A stretch of 64,000 nucleotides of DNA from Macrotrachela quadricornifera (lineage: Eukaryota > Rotifera > Eurotatoria > Philodinida > Philodinidae). A program made the position numbers and the translations under genes. A model generated the notes under the pieces. The model was given only the letters and a program-made list of their open reading frames with translations, was not told the origin of the DNA and ran no database searches. This document shows, piece by piece, positions 1 through 12,118 of the stretch. The stretch lies in assembly GCA_022393335.1 (NCBI GenBank), contig JAJEKB010021001.1:341458-405457 (forward strand). The letters run 5' to 3'. How positions within the stretch are numbered: position 1 is the first letter of the stretch; each line of letters opens with the position of its first letter.

Positions 1-1039
1 AAGAATAACCATGATATCAAAGACATTTCGATCAACAAACATGTTCAATGTGGGAAAGTACCTGTTGAAAATTATAAGAGTATTTTAATAAGTGTTTGCT
101 AATAAGTTTTCATCATAATTCAATAATGTCTCGCAATGTATGAGAGAAATGTAGCGGACATATCTTCTTTAGGAACGGAAATAAAATTATCTCAGGATGG
201 TGAAAAATTCTAGAAATTTTCTCAATTTGACACTGATAACTTGTCATAACTCTCACTATTTAGTATATAGTGGGAAACCAGATGGACATATGTGAACAAT
301 CTTCTTTTAAAATCTAACCTTTTCTGTAGATACGTGTATATTGCAAATGCTGAAGTGGTATAACATCCGATTAACCGCGAATTTTTACCAAATACTTCTA
401 TATATATATTCTATTTGCGCCTATGGTGAAAACTCATGAAACCTATCTCAAGTTATTTTACAGGTTGCTCAAAAATCCTTTATCTCTGATAAGAAATTTG
501 GACTTAAGCACTCATGTTGCACTTTGAAGACAAAATAAGATCATATTTAGAACCAGCGTCTTACACTATGTTTTTTAAAAATGCATCTGTTTATCCTGAC
601 AACCAGATTTTGTTTTTCATATCTTTGATGAAAGATTATAGATGGATCGAAGGAAAGCTAGAAAATGGAAAGTCTTTCATTTCCAAAAATACATTTCTGT
701 TTGTAGATTTCAAAATAAAAAAATTGTAATAAAAAACATATTTGGAATTCATTACGAAATTTTCAATTAACATCTTGATGTATAAGATTTTATAAAATAA
801 CCGGAAAATCTATTTAAAATGTATCAAATCACTCATTTTATAGTCCTTCTGATTATAGAATTGCAGGACGAGACAACAGTATGAGAAATATTATTGCTAG
901 ATATTAAAACTAAACGAGTGAAGATTTATTCAGATTTTATTTTCCTGAAGATTCGTACATTATGTGAATATATTGACATAGTCATTCTCAATCTCAAATA
1001 CATTCAAAGTACTACTTCATCAAAAAGAACATTTTTCAC
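1..1039. other. No recognisable gene
   Basis: AT-rich sequence with only short open frames that show no family features. Because the STELLO-like gene just upstream ends at a consensus donor, a final exon of that gene could lie here on the minus strand, but I could not identify one. Confidence 0.4.
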
Positions 1040-3926
1040 TTACCGATGATTCATTCTTGAGAGATGACCGGAGAATGTACGAACAGCTAAGGTAAATTTT
1101 GGAGCAATATTAGGAAATATGTAATTATATTGAGATAATTCATGAAACCAAAGTCGAATTAAATGAACATCATCAATTTCAATGTAATCTCGTTCATAGA
1201 GATCAATATATAATTGTTCAGCACGTTTCATTAAACTTGTATGATTACTTGACCAGTTGGTTAAAAATTCAAAAAATTTATCATTTTTATGATATAAATC
1301 TTTCGATGATTTATATTGTACATATTGTTTCTTGATGACATGAGGTCCAGCAAATGCAACTTGAAGACCAACATCCCACATCAATCGCTATTAACAATAT
1401 AATCTAGTTTTGAAAGTTTTTAAAGAATTAATTTTATTCAACAATATATTCAAATTATTCTTATAGTAAGGTTGAAAATGATTTGTACTTACCTGCATAG
1501 CATAACTTCGCCAAATATCTGATAAATGATGTTTAATAGTAATTGGTAATAAGAGAGCCCATAAAGCTGGACGAAAATGAAGAGTAGCTTGCTCATTGTA
1601 AGGTGAAAAAGTTCGACGTGGAATGATAAGTTTTATATTTTTTGTAGGATAGTTTGCTAGTTTTTTCAAGTGTATTATAGGAGAATCTTCTGTAATTGGT
1701 CCGTTGAATGAATCGATATCAGGATGATATTGAGTGAGAGATTGAATAACTCCTATATTTTTAATGGGCCATTCACCATACAATGTTTTTATTTCAGATA
1801 TATTTTTGTATGTATTCTTCAAGAAACAAATAGAATGTAAATTCGTTAATATCTGATCATTGAAAATCTTTCCAAATTGCTTTTTTTTTCGTTTTAAATT
1901 CAATGATCTGTTTTAAGCAATAATGATTTCTTATTTATTTTAATTTTATTCCAATTACAGATATGAAAGAAAAAGAGATATATAATATGAAAACACGTTT
2001 TCTCCTATTCAATATTCATACATGAAATGGGTAATTGTCTCTGTTTTCATATTATACGACTAGTATTTCTGATAGTCTTTGAAAATTCTTCAATAAAATT
2101 TATATAATGATTATAAACAGTAGGTAATAGTTCATCATTGTTATCTATTATGAAAGAAAAATACAGCAGAAACAAAACATTTTCAGACTTATTGCATCAT
2201 CTCTTTATTATTTTATTTTATTTTATGCTAAATGGAGAGAATATAAAAGGTGATATCATTCATTTGGAATGAGACAAGATAAAAAATTGGTTGAATAAAA
2301 TCGAATATCAAATAGATATGTGATTAGCACTACTCTTTTCCAGTCAATCACATAAAACAATTTTCTATATTATAGTAACCGTTTCATAGGTAAATGAATA
2401 AAGGAAAAATCTTTATATTCTTGAAAATCAAGATGCATGTTGTTATGAACCTTCTGTAATTATTTTATTCAAAAATCGTATCATTCTATCCTATTGTTAT
2501 TATATTTTAATATAACTTTCATATCGTTATAACAGTACAATGGCTTCCCTTAAAAGTCTATCTCAAGTCAAATACATTGAAATGATTGGTACGTGTTGAA
2601 GCTCTAGGAAACAATCTATCTGGCAACTTAAAATTGTCTGTAGAATTTTATTCTATATATGTAATTATTTTCCGTTTGGAATAGCTTGTCACGATGCAAA
2701 TCATGACAAAATCGTATTTCAGAAGTTTTCTTTTTTTTTTCATTAGAAAAAAGTGTTAACAAGCTCAACAATACTTAACATTTTCAAAAATTGAGAGTTT
2801 ATTTATATAAGTGTTTGAATGATCGGAAAAATTATCGTGGACAATGTACTACAACAGAGTTTGTCCTTGCGATGACCTATCGTAGCGTCATAAACAAAAA
2901 CGAAAGAAATTTTCCGTTTTTTTTAAGTCTGCTCTGTAAAAATTAGATGGTAGAAATCATTGAAATTTGTTATCAAAAAGAATAGCACTAATAAAATCAT
3001 GTAGTTTCTGAAAGAATTAATATTAAGTTATCATTCTAAGCCATTATGCTAATTTCGATGTTCTTGAAAAAAAAAAATTGTTTTTTGAGAAACAAAACTT
3101 AAAAAGAAGTCTAAATATATACGAAGTTTAAGTTAAAGAAAAGGAGAAGATCTGAATGCAAATAAAAAAAAATATTCAGAGAGCGACTTACATTAATAAA
3201 TTGGACAGGAAATCCGCGTGGCCACAAATGACTTGTAGTTGTAAGATAAAATGGTAATGGATTGAACAGTTTACCTTGATGATTTGGCACAGTTAGTGCA
3301 TTCACAGTATCATTCAGTGGGAGAAGATCAGTACTCTCTTCAATTAATAGTTCATTATCACTATGGAAATCCCAAATAGTTGTTGCTCCATGAAGAATCG
3401 CCCAAAGATAACCAGCATTCTTTCGTGCTGCATAATTGTGTTGAGATAATTGACCTATCGTTTTGAAAAAAGTCGATTTTTCTGCTAGTTTATCTTGAAT
3501 TTCTCGAGTAAGATAGAATATATTAGTTTCAATTTGATCAGTATTTTGTTTATTTTCAGTTACAATAACGATACACCAATTCGAAAATCGTTTGGCTGTA
3601 TCAATGATACTTTTTGAAAAATCAGCAACAACAATCCAATGATTTGTACAACCTGTTTTGTTATTGAAATGTGGAGAAATGCTATCGAGAAGTTGCCGCA
3701 TTTCGCTTTCTGATGCACTGCTCTTGATATCATTTAGGAGTTCTTTATTGAAAACTTTGATTTTACTTTCAGAGAATGAATATTTCTCTGTTTCAGTATT
3801 TGTAAAGGACACGATGCGAGCAGAATTACCCATGTTAAATTTAATGAATGGCATAAAACCACAAGGCAGAATAATACAAGTTAAAATGACGAAGAATCGA
3901 ATGCGTTTTCTTTGGCTCTGTTCCAT
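1040..3926 (-). CDS. STELLO-like (DUF288) membrane protein, spliced, incomplete model
   Basis: Minus-strand gene in at least three exons: 3926-3192, about 1907-1493 and 1387-1040. Exon 1 starts with an ATG followed by a basic stretch and a single hydrophobic segment (about residues 10-28), as in a type II Golgi anchor. It continues through the family landmarks NAGYLWAILHGA and WPRGFP, with an acidic DFHSDNE where the family has its DXD-like motif. Exon 2 carries GVIQSL, PDIDSF and SDIWRSYAMQ; exon 3 continues RLMWDVGLQVAF and ends in a helical region. The 105-bp intron 1492-1388 is phase 0 with good GTAAGT and AG sites. DUF288 proteins include plant STELLO1/2, Golgi proteins linked to cellulose synthase trafficking; the animal role is unknown. 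Two loose ends: exon 1 ends in phase 0 at GTAAGT (3191), but exon 2 needs two leading bases, so a small exon is missing or there is a frameshift; and exon 3 ends either at TAA 1040-1042 or at a perfect CG/GTAAGT donor at 1043. Confidence 0.8.
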
Positions 3927-6900
3927 ACAATCTGCAAAAGTATCTGCGAAATATACTTGTTTGATTGTATTTATGTGAGACGAAATAAAATTACTTCGAT
4001 ATCTAAAAAGATTAATGTGTATTCAGTTCAGAAATTCTATAATTCCCAGAATTCATGAAACTACATAGCATTAGTTACATGAATAACTCTTACTGACTGA
4101 AGTAGTTCAATCAAGTTCTCTAAATTCTGGAATCATTTCGAACAATTAGACATACACTCTATTACTTAATCTTACAGAAATTATCTTGTATCAAAATTCT
4201 GAGATTTAATTCTAACCAAATTTATAAGAAATTCTTTGTTATTGCGTCTGATTTAGGAATTATTGTGTTTACGCTGAACTAGTTCATTTCCTACACACTT
4301 CTTTATTCAACGTATCTGCTCATCTTCTCCAAAAGAACTCATGATCATGCTTGTGAAATGTGGATCTCTCGATTAGGATAGCCAAATTTATCAGAGATGT
4401 CTAAATGCTGATTAACTCGAATAACGGTACCACTATGAACAAAGTAGCACATTGCTCTGATGTAAGAGAAAATGCCATGATTGTTCGGCATCATTGCTAC
4501 TTGGAACTTTCACCTCCTTGAATTGGAGAATCAGATAACCATCTGTTTGGTGACCTATTTGACAACAGTTAATCTTTTAAAGATAGGAAAAAAAGAAAAA
4601 ATTCTTTGATGTATATGGCGTATTTCTTTATATGTCCTCCATTTTAAATACATTCAATCTCATGGATCAACGTGTTTCTAAAAATCTACAATTTCTTCAG
4701 ATTCACAAAAACAGAGATATGCTACCCAACATACAACCGAGCTCTTAGGTTGCTTTCTAAAAAAAAGATACTCTGGAAAATAGATACAAATAAGTTTCCG
4801 ATAGTAACAAATTGAGAAATTGCAAAGAATTTCCCAATTTGTTACTATCAAAAATTTTTAGAAGATTTTCAAGAAATAAAAAATAGGTTTCCAAAATTTA
4901 AAAACTTAAAAAAGTGTTATAGGGATCATGCTTTCTAGAATACCCTTTTTAGAGAATGAATAATTGTTACAGTTACTGGATGTAGTAAGTAAAATGCTGA
5001 ACAACTCAGTCGAGAAAAATCCGTCAGCAAAGCAAATCGAGTTTACAGTACATAGAAGAATGAGAAGCAAAGGTTAGGCAAATGTTCTTAAATTATATAT
5101 CATAAATGTGTGCTAATTCAGATATTTCAATGGTATGAACAGTACAATAAGATAATTTCGATTCTCATTACTCTCAAAATACTAAAATCGATGCGTTTTG
5201 CTACTGAGATTCTATTGAAGTATATTTCGTTCTTCACCATTTTTTATTCTCTTTGCTACTTGATTATAATCTCTCCAAACAACTGAAGATAGTGTAGTAG
5301 TTCTATGCATCTAATTATTAGTTAGATATCAAAATATTCAATTCCTTTTCTCGACATGATGCACTTCGTTTGTTTTCTGTATTGCACTGTCATATAATCT
5401 GTCGTAGGGGTCCGAAAAAAATCACAGAAAAAGATGGATCTGACAAATAAAATCTGTTCAAATCAATAAACAGCAAACCTTTTGAGAAAAACAATCAAAT
5501 AACATTCCCTCTACTAAACTATATTCTTGACCGAAAGTAAACAGGACAAAAACTTTTACTCTGTACCTATTAAAAAAAATGGAAAACAATCTGATCTTAT
5601 TTGAGTTTTTCTGATGAAAAATCGAGTGAAACGCTACTACTTTAATTGAGTTTTAATCAAACTATTCGATATTTGATCCATGTCTGTCAAATGAAGTTCT
5701 TTCATATTAGAAGGCCATCTACAAGAATCATATTACAAGGCGTAGTAGAAAATCATGTTTATTCTTAAATCTCTTTTTAAGAAATTTTGTACACCTTTTA
5801 GATTTAACACCTAACAACCCGTTGTTTTCTAAGTAAAGGGCTATTTTTTTGTAATTAAAATTACTTTAAATCTAATGAGTGTTTTTTTCTAATAAAAGCT
5901 TGGCATTTCGTAACCGTAATTTGATATAAACATTCAGTCGATTCTCAGAAAAGTAACTCGCAATAAAAAGTCACTTTTTGGAAGAACAATGTGAATTTTC
6001 ATAATAAGAGACAATCCTTTTCTATTCAGTGGAGAGAAAGAGGCGAGAAAATTTTAATTTATCGACACTGTGGTTTACATATTAAAATACCAAATAGTTT
6101 CGTACCTTAAAATATGATGTATGTCAAGAGATGATCTAAGGTTATACGTATCATTTATATAAGTCAAACATTCAGAAAAAAAACTTTTAAACACGGTTTA
6201 CAATTGAATAATCTGGTTACAAGAGCAGCATTTTAACGAAAATTTTCGACAGGAAAAAATCCATTGAATTCGTTTTTTTTCGGACTTTTACATGAGTACT
6301 GCTGTGATACTAAATTTAAAAGCAATAATATAATTTGCATCAAGGTTCTCCATTTTGTAATAAGAATACTCAACTGGTAAGACTTACTCTGCCCTGAAGG
6401 CAAAGCAAGAGCACAAAACATTTATGAGCCAAGGACAGAGTTAAGCAGGACAGAACAAGGAATGAAAATCTGTTGTATAACAGTCTCTAATATTCTTGGT
6501 CTTATGAAAAAAAATATTTGACTTCATTTTATCAATTTGTATTAATATTTGAATTTACTGTTCAATCAAATCTAAATGAAAAAAAAATAATTTTTTTTTC
6601 TTAATATGATACTTACGTTCTTATTAATTGTTAAATCAATTCTAAGAAAAATAATTAATTTAATCATATAACAAAATAACTAGAACGAAACCACAACAAA
6701 ATATATTTTAAAGTTTGTATGTCAAGTAACATAATATTGTATCTCGAGCTTTCAACAAGTACCATTCGATATTATTAAAAGAAATAAATAGAAAACAAAA
6801 AAGTTACACGTATTCATACAAAAATGTATAAAAAGAAAGAAAAAATCAGATATTTTCGAAAATATTTTTTCTTATTTTTTTTTTTTAGACATTTTATATG

Positions 6901-7618
6901 AATACGTGCAATGTTTTATTTTACATTCATTCTTTTGATAATTCCAAGTGGTATTCATCGAAAGATCGAGATAAAATATTACGTGACTTAAAATAAAATC
7001 TTAAAATGTATTTTGTTATTTATTTTAATTCTTGCTGATTTCACTATTTTTTTTTTTCTTTTAATCATTTGAATTTAATTTTGAATGACTAATTACAAGA
7101 CATGCAAATATATGGTCTTGGTATATATCTGATAAAAACATTTTTATTCAATTTTTAATATAGTCTAATAATTGCGAGATATATCTGAAAGCTATAATCG
7201 AATCAACAGATGGTTTTAGGCGTTTGATGAAGAAATCATTCTGAATCTTTCTTTTTTTTTTCCTAAGTATTCGTTCTATAATATTATGTATAAGATACAT
7301 ACATTCTAGAGATTTGACTTCAATCAAAATCATTATTGATATTGGTAGTAAGTTATTTATCGAATTTTTCCTTACAAATCTAATGTCAATTTTAATCTTT
7401 GTGTGAAATTTTTTTATCAAATTTTTAAAATATCAATTTGCATTTTTCGATATTGTATTGATCATACTTGAAGATTATATTGAATAGTGAAATAAACACG
7501 AGATAAGTTACACATTATCATATACTAAACTGACATTTTCAACAGTGATTATTCTTATATTTTCCGGAAAATATGAAAAACAATGATCATTAATTATACG
7601 AATTCTATCTATATTATA
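3927..7618. other. Gene-free stretch between STELLO-like and receptor genes
   Basis: About 3.7 kb of AT-rich DNA without a supportable gene. Two hairpins are visible: a 22-bp one at 4800-4849, and a looser inverted repeat pairing about 6805-6830 with 6888-6910 around a CGTATTCATA core. Long T and A runs are common. Open frames here lack domain features and look like chance. Confidence 0.5.
4800..4849. repeat. Compact 22-bp hairpin
   Basis: GATAGTAACAAATTG at 4800 is answered by its complement CAATTTGTTACTATC ending at 4849. The full stem is 22 bp with a single mismatch and a 6-nt loop (GCAAAG). It lies in gene-free DNA, and I saw no longer terminal repeats around it. It could be an RNA hairpin or the core of a decayed palindromic element. 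Confidence 0.7.
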
Positions 7619-8587
7619 TTAATCCCGAGTCGAAGTGGCAGGTACGATCAAATTCTTTCGATTCATCCATTCTTTCATTTGTTTCTTGACTTTATTTGTC
7701 ACTTCGGGTAGACAACCAATACAGACGTATGGCAATAGAAGCATCAATAGCCAATATACATAGAAAAGATACACATCTTTTATATAGGTAACAGTTTGAG
7801 ACAATCCAATAAGCAAATCAATTACTTGTATCATAGTATAAGGTCCCATACAAACAAGATAAAGGCATGAAATCGATAATAATTGAAGAACCATTCGACG
7901 ATATTTACGCCATCGATTATTTTGATGCAATATTGTTCTCTTTCGTTTGACTACTCGAATAATAAGACATATAGAGAGTAATGCAATGAAAAATGTTGGA
8001 ATCCAACTATGAACAAAGAGATCGTAGAGTGAAATGAACGAATTATTAGTAAAACATGGATGACCACAAAGAGGTAAGTTAAAATTAAAATGTTTTTGGC
8101 AAGGATATATAAAGACGACTACGATATAAAATATAATCAGATAAATAATAATTAAAAATAAAGGTAAATAATGAGTAAATAAACGTCCTTTGGCATTACT
8201 GACTAGTTGATTATGAAAGACAAGGAGATGTCGTTCGAATGAAGCCCATAACATGAGTACATTAGCTTGACTATATAATAAATAATCACACCATTGCCAA
8301 ATGAGACAACTCATTATAGTTTGTGGTGTAACAATACCAATACGTAAATAGTGTAAAATACGTGGAACTTCAATAAGATTTGTCACCAAAGCTACAATAA
8401 GAAGTGCTAAAATAACATGTTGATGAATAGCAGTTCGAAGATTTCGATCAGTAATAAGATAGTAGACGAAAACAAAATTACAAAGTAGAGAAGGTAATTC
8501 AAGTACAAGTAAGATACCAAATTTACTTTTTCGTGCTAAAAACGTTTCCGAAAATGGTGACATTGACTGATTATGATGAGAGTTCAT
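7619..8587 (-). CDS. Rhodopsin-like 7TM receptor (bdelloid-type orphan GPCR)
   Basis: Single-exon receptor of 322 residues. Seven hydrophobic segments can be read, starting near residues 24-46 (TM1), 57-75, 91-115, 138-161, 190-210, 232-255 and 270-297. At the TM3 end the usual DRY is replaced by E-R-H (residues 118-120). C94 before TM3 can pair with a cysteine in the cysteine-containing second extracellular loop (YPC...LCGHPC). The N-terminus is short and has an NQS glycosylation site; the C-tail is short and basic. TM6 carries a CLYLVCMGPY-type segment. Receptors of this kind, loosely similar to peptide (FMRFamide-like) receptors, are strongly expanded in bdelloid rotifers; ligand and G protein cannot be inferred. 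The second receptor of this window (63.5-64 kb) is on the same strand. The ATG is chosen because the upstream minus strand shows no further hydrophobic or conserved sequence. Confidence 0.85.
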   Translation of the reverse strand: MNSHHNQSMSPFSETFLARKSKFGILLVLELPSLLCNFVFVYYLITDRNLRTAIHQHVILALLIVALVTNLIEVPRILHYLRIGIVTPQTIMSCLIWQWCDYLLYSQANVLMLWASFERHLLVFHNQLVSNAKGRLFTHYLPLFLIIIYLIIFYIVVVFIYPCQKHFNFNLPLCGHPCFTNNSFISLYDLFVHSWIPTFFIALLSICLIIRVVKRKRTILHQNNRWRKYRRMVLQLLSISCLYLVCMGPYTMIQVIDLLIGLSQTVTYIKDVYLFYVYWLLMLLLPYVCIGCLPEVTNKVKKQMKEWMNRKNLIVPATSTRD

Positions 8588-9039
8588 TTATATCTATAAT
8601 AAAAATGATCCTATATAGCATGTGAAAATTTTCTTGGTTATCGTAATCTTATTAAATAAATTATGTCTAATTTATTCTATTTTTCTTCTATCTATATGAA
8701 AGACGTGCTTTTCATTTGTCTGTCTATTTTTAAGAGTGTAAGAAGAGTTGTTTATGTGCGTTGATATCATATGACCTTTTCATGACAATTGCTGAAGTAG
8801 GCGCGTAAAAATTAATAGAGGAGTGTTCTGTGAATGAAAATTAAGCACAAACATCAATCAGAATGAGAAATATTAAATATCGAGAACAAACAATCAACAA
8901 TAAAATTACTGAAGAACGGATAAATGTTAATTCATAAATAACCAAATCAAGGTTGAAATAATCTAGAGAAAGAACATCCCGTTAAAAGAGAGGATCGATA
9001 AAAAATAGATTTTAATTCATTTATCGTTGGATAACAGAG
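8588..9039. other. Intergenic, upstream of the receptor gene
   Basis: AT-rich DNA containing the presumed promoter region of the minus-strand receptor gene. I see no distinctive motif or coding potential. Confidence 0.4.
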
Positions 9040-9202
9040 AGTAGTGTTACATATCCAGGATTTTGGAGATGCCACCGCGTTTCCTGAGGGAGATGCCACA
9101 TCTTCTTCTGGAGACGCCACACCCACATCTCCCGCGAGAGATACGGCATCTCCCTCAGGAGACGCAGTGGCATCTCCAAAATCCTGGATATGCGACACTA
9201 CT
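9040..9202. mobile_element. Fully palindromic 163-bp MITE built of short repeats
   Basis: The left end reads AGTAGTGTTACATATCCAGG and the right end is its imperfect complement; pairing continues almost to the centre, through GATTTTGGAGATGCCAC. Inside, an 11-bp unit GGAGATGCCAC recurs several times with small changes. The element is far more GC-rich than its surroundings. Both strands are open and give a GDA/SP-rich peptide, but this is a by-product of the palindrome and its repeats. No clear target duplication is seen. Confidence 0.65.
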
Positions 9203-9730
9203 GCTATTATCATATTTGAATCCTTACATTGTACTTTTACAAGCAAATAACAATTCTATAACTCATTTGACATTTATATTTTGAAAAATGAGATTTGATG
9301 TTTTTATGAAGACTTGTAATATGTATTATTTTCAAGTCTACATTCATGATATGTACTTAAACTGTATTAATATCAACTCGACATTTTCTTTTTATCAAAT
9401 TGACATATACCTCATTTTTTTCATAGATTAAATCAATTTATGAGTATATACTGTAATTATGACGTTATTTTATCTCCTACATACCTTATTATTTTATTTT
9501 TAGTATGATGATCATGAATGATTAATCTAGAATAAATGACTCAATTCTCTATCTCTTCTTCATTCATTCATATATATAGCATGTGTACATTTTATTTTGT
9601 CATTTATTTACATTTGTTGTGTATACATACTATTACCTGGAAGTATTAATCGTTCTTCGATAGTTTATACAAATACAAGTTGATTTATTTATTTTATCTT
9701 ATTATTTTCATATTGAAAAATTACTAAATA

Positions 9731-9958
9731 ATGTTTTCATCATCATGGTATTGTGATGTTTGTGGTCGATCAAATAATGGAAATCGATATCAATGTCAAC
9801 AATGTTGTGGATTTGATACATATGATTTATGTGATAGATGCATCGCTCGAGCACAATTTGTACATCCAAATCATTCATTTCGATTAGTACAAAGAGGAAG
9901 AAGAACTTTTCCAAATTGGAATTCAAGATGGTTACCATATAATGATTCAGAATTATAA
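9731..9958 (+). CDS. Small stand-alone ZZ-type zinc-finger protein
   Basis: 75-residue protein with no intron. Residues 6-52 form a ZZ zinc finger: WYCDVC at the start, a YQCQQC pair, LCDRC, and the final H-x2-H in VHPNHSF, i.e. six cysteines and two histidines in ZZ order. ZZ fingers bind two zinc ions and recognise peptides such as histone or N-degron tails, usually as one domain of a larger protein; here nothing else is present apart from a basic tail (RGRRTF). The ATG lies just before the finger, so no signal peptide or other domain is missing on this exon. It may be a small regulatory protein or an exon of a larger gene, but the stop TAA directly follows an ordinary C-terminus and no donor site is evident. 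Confidence 0.75.
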   Translation: MFSSSWYCDVCGRSNNGNRYQCQQCCGFDTYDLCDRCIARAQFVHPNHSFRLVQRGRRTFPNWNSRWLPYNDSEL

Positions 9959-11229
9959 TCATTAATGAGATATTCAACTCAAAAATAATCGATAATCAAT
10001 ATCAAACATAACAAAGTTAAATAAAATATTTTTTTAAATAAATATAAACATATTATTTGTCTTAATATTGATCTTTAAAGTAAAATATATATTTGTGCTA
10101 TTTGCACGATAATTTTATAAAGCTTTCAGTTATAGTTCTTCTACTATATAAGTTAAAAGAAAAATTAAAGATGTACATGACTAAAGAAGGACAATGCGTA
10201 AAGTGAAGATAGCATAATATGTATTTTGTCTTATTTTTATTGGTATAGTAGTACTTCTTTATCCTCTATATAGGTATCAAAAATGAGATACTAGAAATGA
10301 TCGTAACTATTCGACATATACATAGAACAATGCATACGCTCTTATAACTTAAATTTATTGTGCTCTTGTTAACACAGCAGTCAATCCTATTTCATCTCGT
10401 TTATTTACACTTAATAAAAAATCACTTACAGATATATCTAAACCAATATAAACAAGTGCTAAAAAAATAATTAGCTAAATAATATTCGTAGCATTTGATT
10501 ATATGGTTTTGTTTTAGATAGTTAGTTGAATTTAAAGTTTTATTTTGTATGTCTTTATTATTACAGGACGATCTTCTAATAATGAATTTAAACTCAATAA
10601 AAAATATTGTAAAATTCATTTTGTAGTGCTGTGATATCGATATTAGATTAACAATGTATTTGCTCATAAGATGATCTTAAAAGATATTGCTAATATTTAC
10701 GTAAGAAGTTTTATTATAATAATTAATATTAAGAGTTTTTTTTTGTTGACTTAAATATGTAGCGTATCAATATTTAGTTTAACAACAAGATGTAGAAGTA
10801 TTGCACAATTAATTCGTTTTGAATAATGACCCATAGTTTATTTTTTTCTGTAGTGGATGCGTATTTCATTTGTATTGCTTTTGATAATGGACATATGGCA
10901 TTATATTCAATGGTTGGTTAAACATCAATATTTAATACATATTTCTTTTTTGAGAAGATGTGCAGTTCTTTTTATCAGAATAAAGATTGCAGAATAAAAA
11001 AAACTATTTTATATTCTTCCTCAATTTTCTCTCTTCGTTAAAATTCGGATAAAGATATTTAGAGTTTCAATGAGTTGATGAAATGAAATATTATTCATAA
11101 ATGTTCAATATTGTAACAATACAGTGCTTTGATATTTCATAGCTCACATAAAGTATTGATTCGTTTTATTTTTTAAATAGAATTAGAATATGAAACTTCT
11201 ATGAAATTAAAAGATATTCTTGAGATTTC
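9959..11229. other. Mostly gene-free, with one possible exon
   Basis: AT-rich DNA. Apart from the possible terminal exon at 10355-10458 I see nothing with coding character. Confidence 0.4.
10355..10458 (-). CDS. Possible terminal exon of an unidentified gene
   Basis: On the minus strand a T-rich acceptor ending in TTTTTTTAG precedes an open stretch reading LVYIGLDISVSDFLLSV and then NKRDEIGLTAVLTRAQ before a TAA at 10355-10357. The charged/hydrophobic balance looks more protein-like than the surrounding DNA. No upstream exon with matching phase (phase 1) was found with confidence, although a stretch reading SLLEDRPVIIK lies about 100 bp upstream. This may be a gene relic. Confidence 0.25.
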
Positions 11230-11690
11230 AATTAATATTCGTGATAATTTTCATTTTCTGTACTTTTTGTTTTTTGTTAATAATTTGTACGTTTATTCAT
11301 AAACGGAAATTTTCGATTTTACTCGATCATTTTCAACCAAATCACATAAACATAAGCACAACTATGAATTAGAGGATAAACTTTTTTAATATCTACATCA
11401 TGAACAAAACATGTTAAACTTTGGAATTCTTTAACAACTCGGTGATATTATTTGATTTTCTTTTCTATTAACAAGGAATTCTTCCATTACCTTGGCCTGA
11501 AATAGATACTCAACCATTAATGTTGTGTTCATGATGTAGATATAAAAAAGTTTGTCATCTATTTCATGTTTGTGTTTGTGTTATTTGGTTGTAAATCATC
11601 GTATAAGGTCGAATATTCTCCTTTTTCAATAAACACACGAAATATTAACAAAAACTACTCAAAATCAAAATTGTCTTCACTCTTTAAAAC
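11230..11690. repeat. Small palindrome at the outer end of peptide locus 1
   Basis: About 460 bp that fold on themselves around 11,460. The left half (GTTAATAATTTGTACGTTTA, then GGAAATTTTCGATTTTACTC) is the complement of the right half (CGAATATTCTCCTTTTTCAA, then AACACACGAAATATTAAC). TACATCATGAACAAAAC near 11,395 is mirrored by its complement near 11,525. Related sequence occurs at 14,880-14,950, 39,400-39,460 and 42,640-43,010, always at the outer side of a secreted-peptide gene. Confidence 0.6.
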
Positions 11691-12029
11691 TGAAAGCAAA
11701 TAGAGTTCTCACAAATATAAACTGGAATTCCATTTTCCAACATGCATATGTGTCTTGTTACTGTGTAAACCTATCTTCCCACGCGTTCGTCTTTCTAAAA
11801 TAAGAAAGACATAAAAAATAATATGCATTTAGTTCCTTTTTCTCTTTCTTCCTATTGAATCTATTTATATTTCTTTTATATTTGCCCCCGGAGTACGTCA
11901 CATACTTTCATGCCAATGCCAATTATCTCTCTATTAAAAGCAGTTGAAGGAACTGATTATGAAATTATGAGCCTATAATAAATGAAAAAGAAATAAAAAT
12001 ACAATTTTCAACTTCCGTTTCTCGTCTCA

Positions 12030-12037
12030 TATAAATA
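12030..12037 (+). promoter_or_regulatory. TATA box of secreted-peptide gene 1
   Basis: TATAAATA lies 82 bp before the ATG at 12119. The same box at nearly the same distance precedes all four copies (14517-14524 minus, 39833-39840 plus, 42278-42285 minus), within otherwise conserved upstream sequence. Confidence 0.6.
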
Positions 12038-12118
12038 AGATCGTAATGTCGTGAAAAATACACACAAATAAAAACTCTTTCTGCTACTACATACATACAT
12101 TCATTCGAATTATCAAAC

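Noticed and set aside
8947..9284. Open frames on both strands encoding GDA/SP-rich repeats
   Set aside because: They are produced by the palindromic, internally repeated MITE at 9040-9202 and extend into unrelated flanks; no independent gene evidence.
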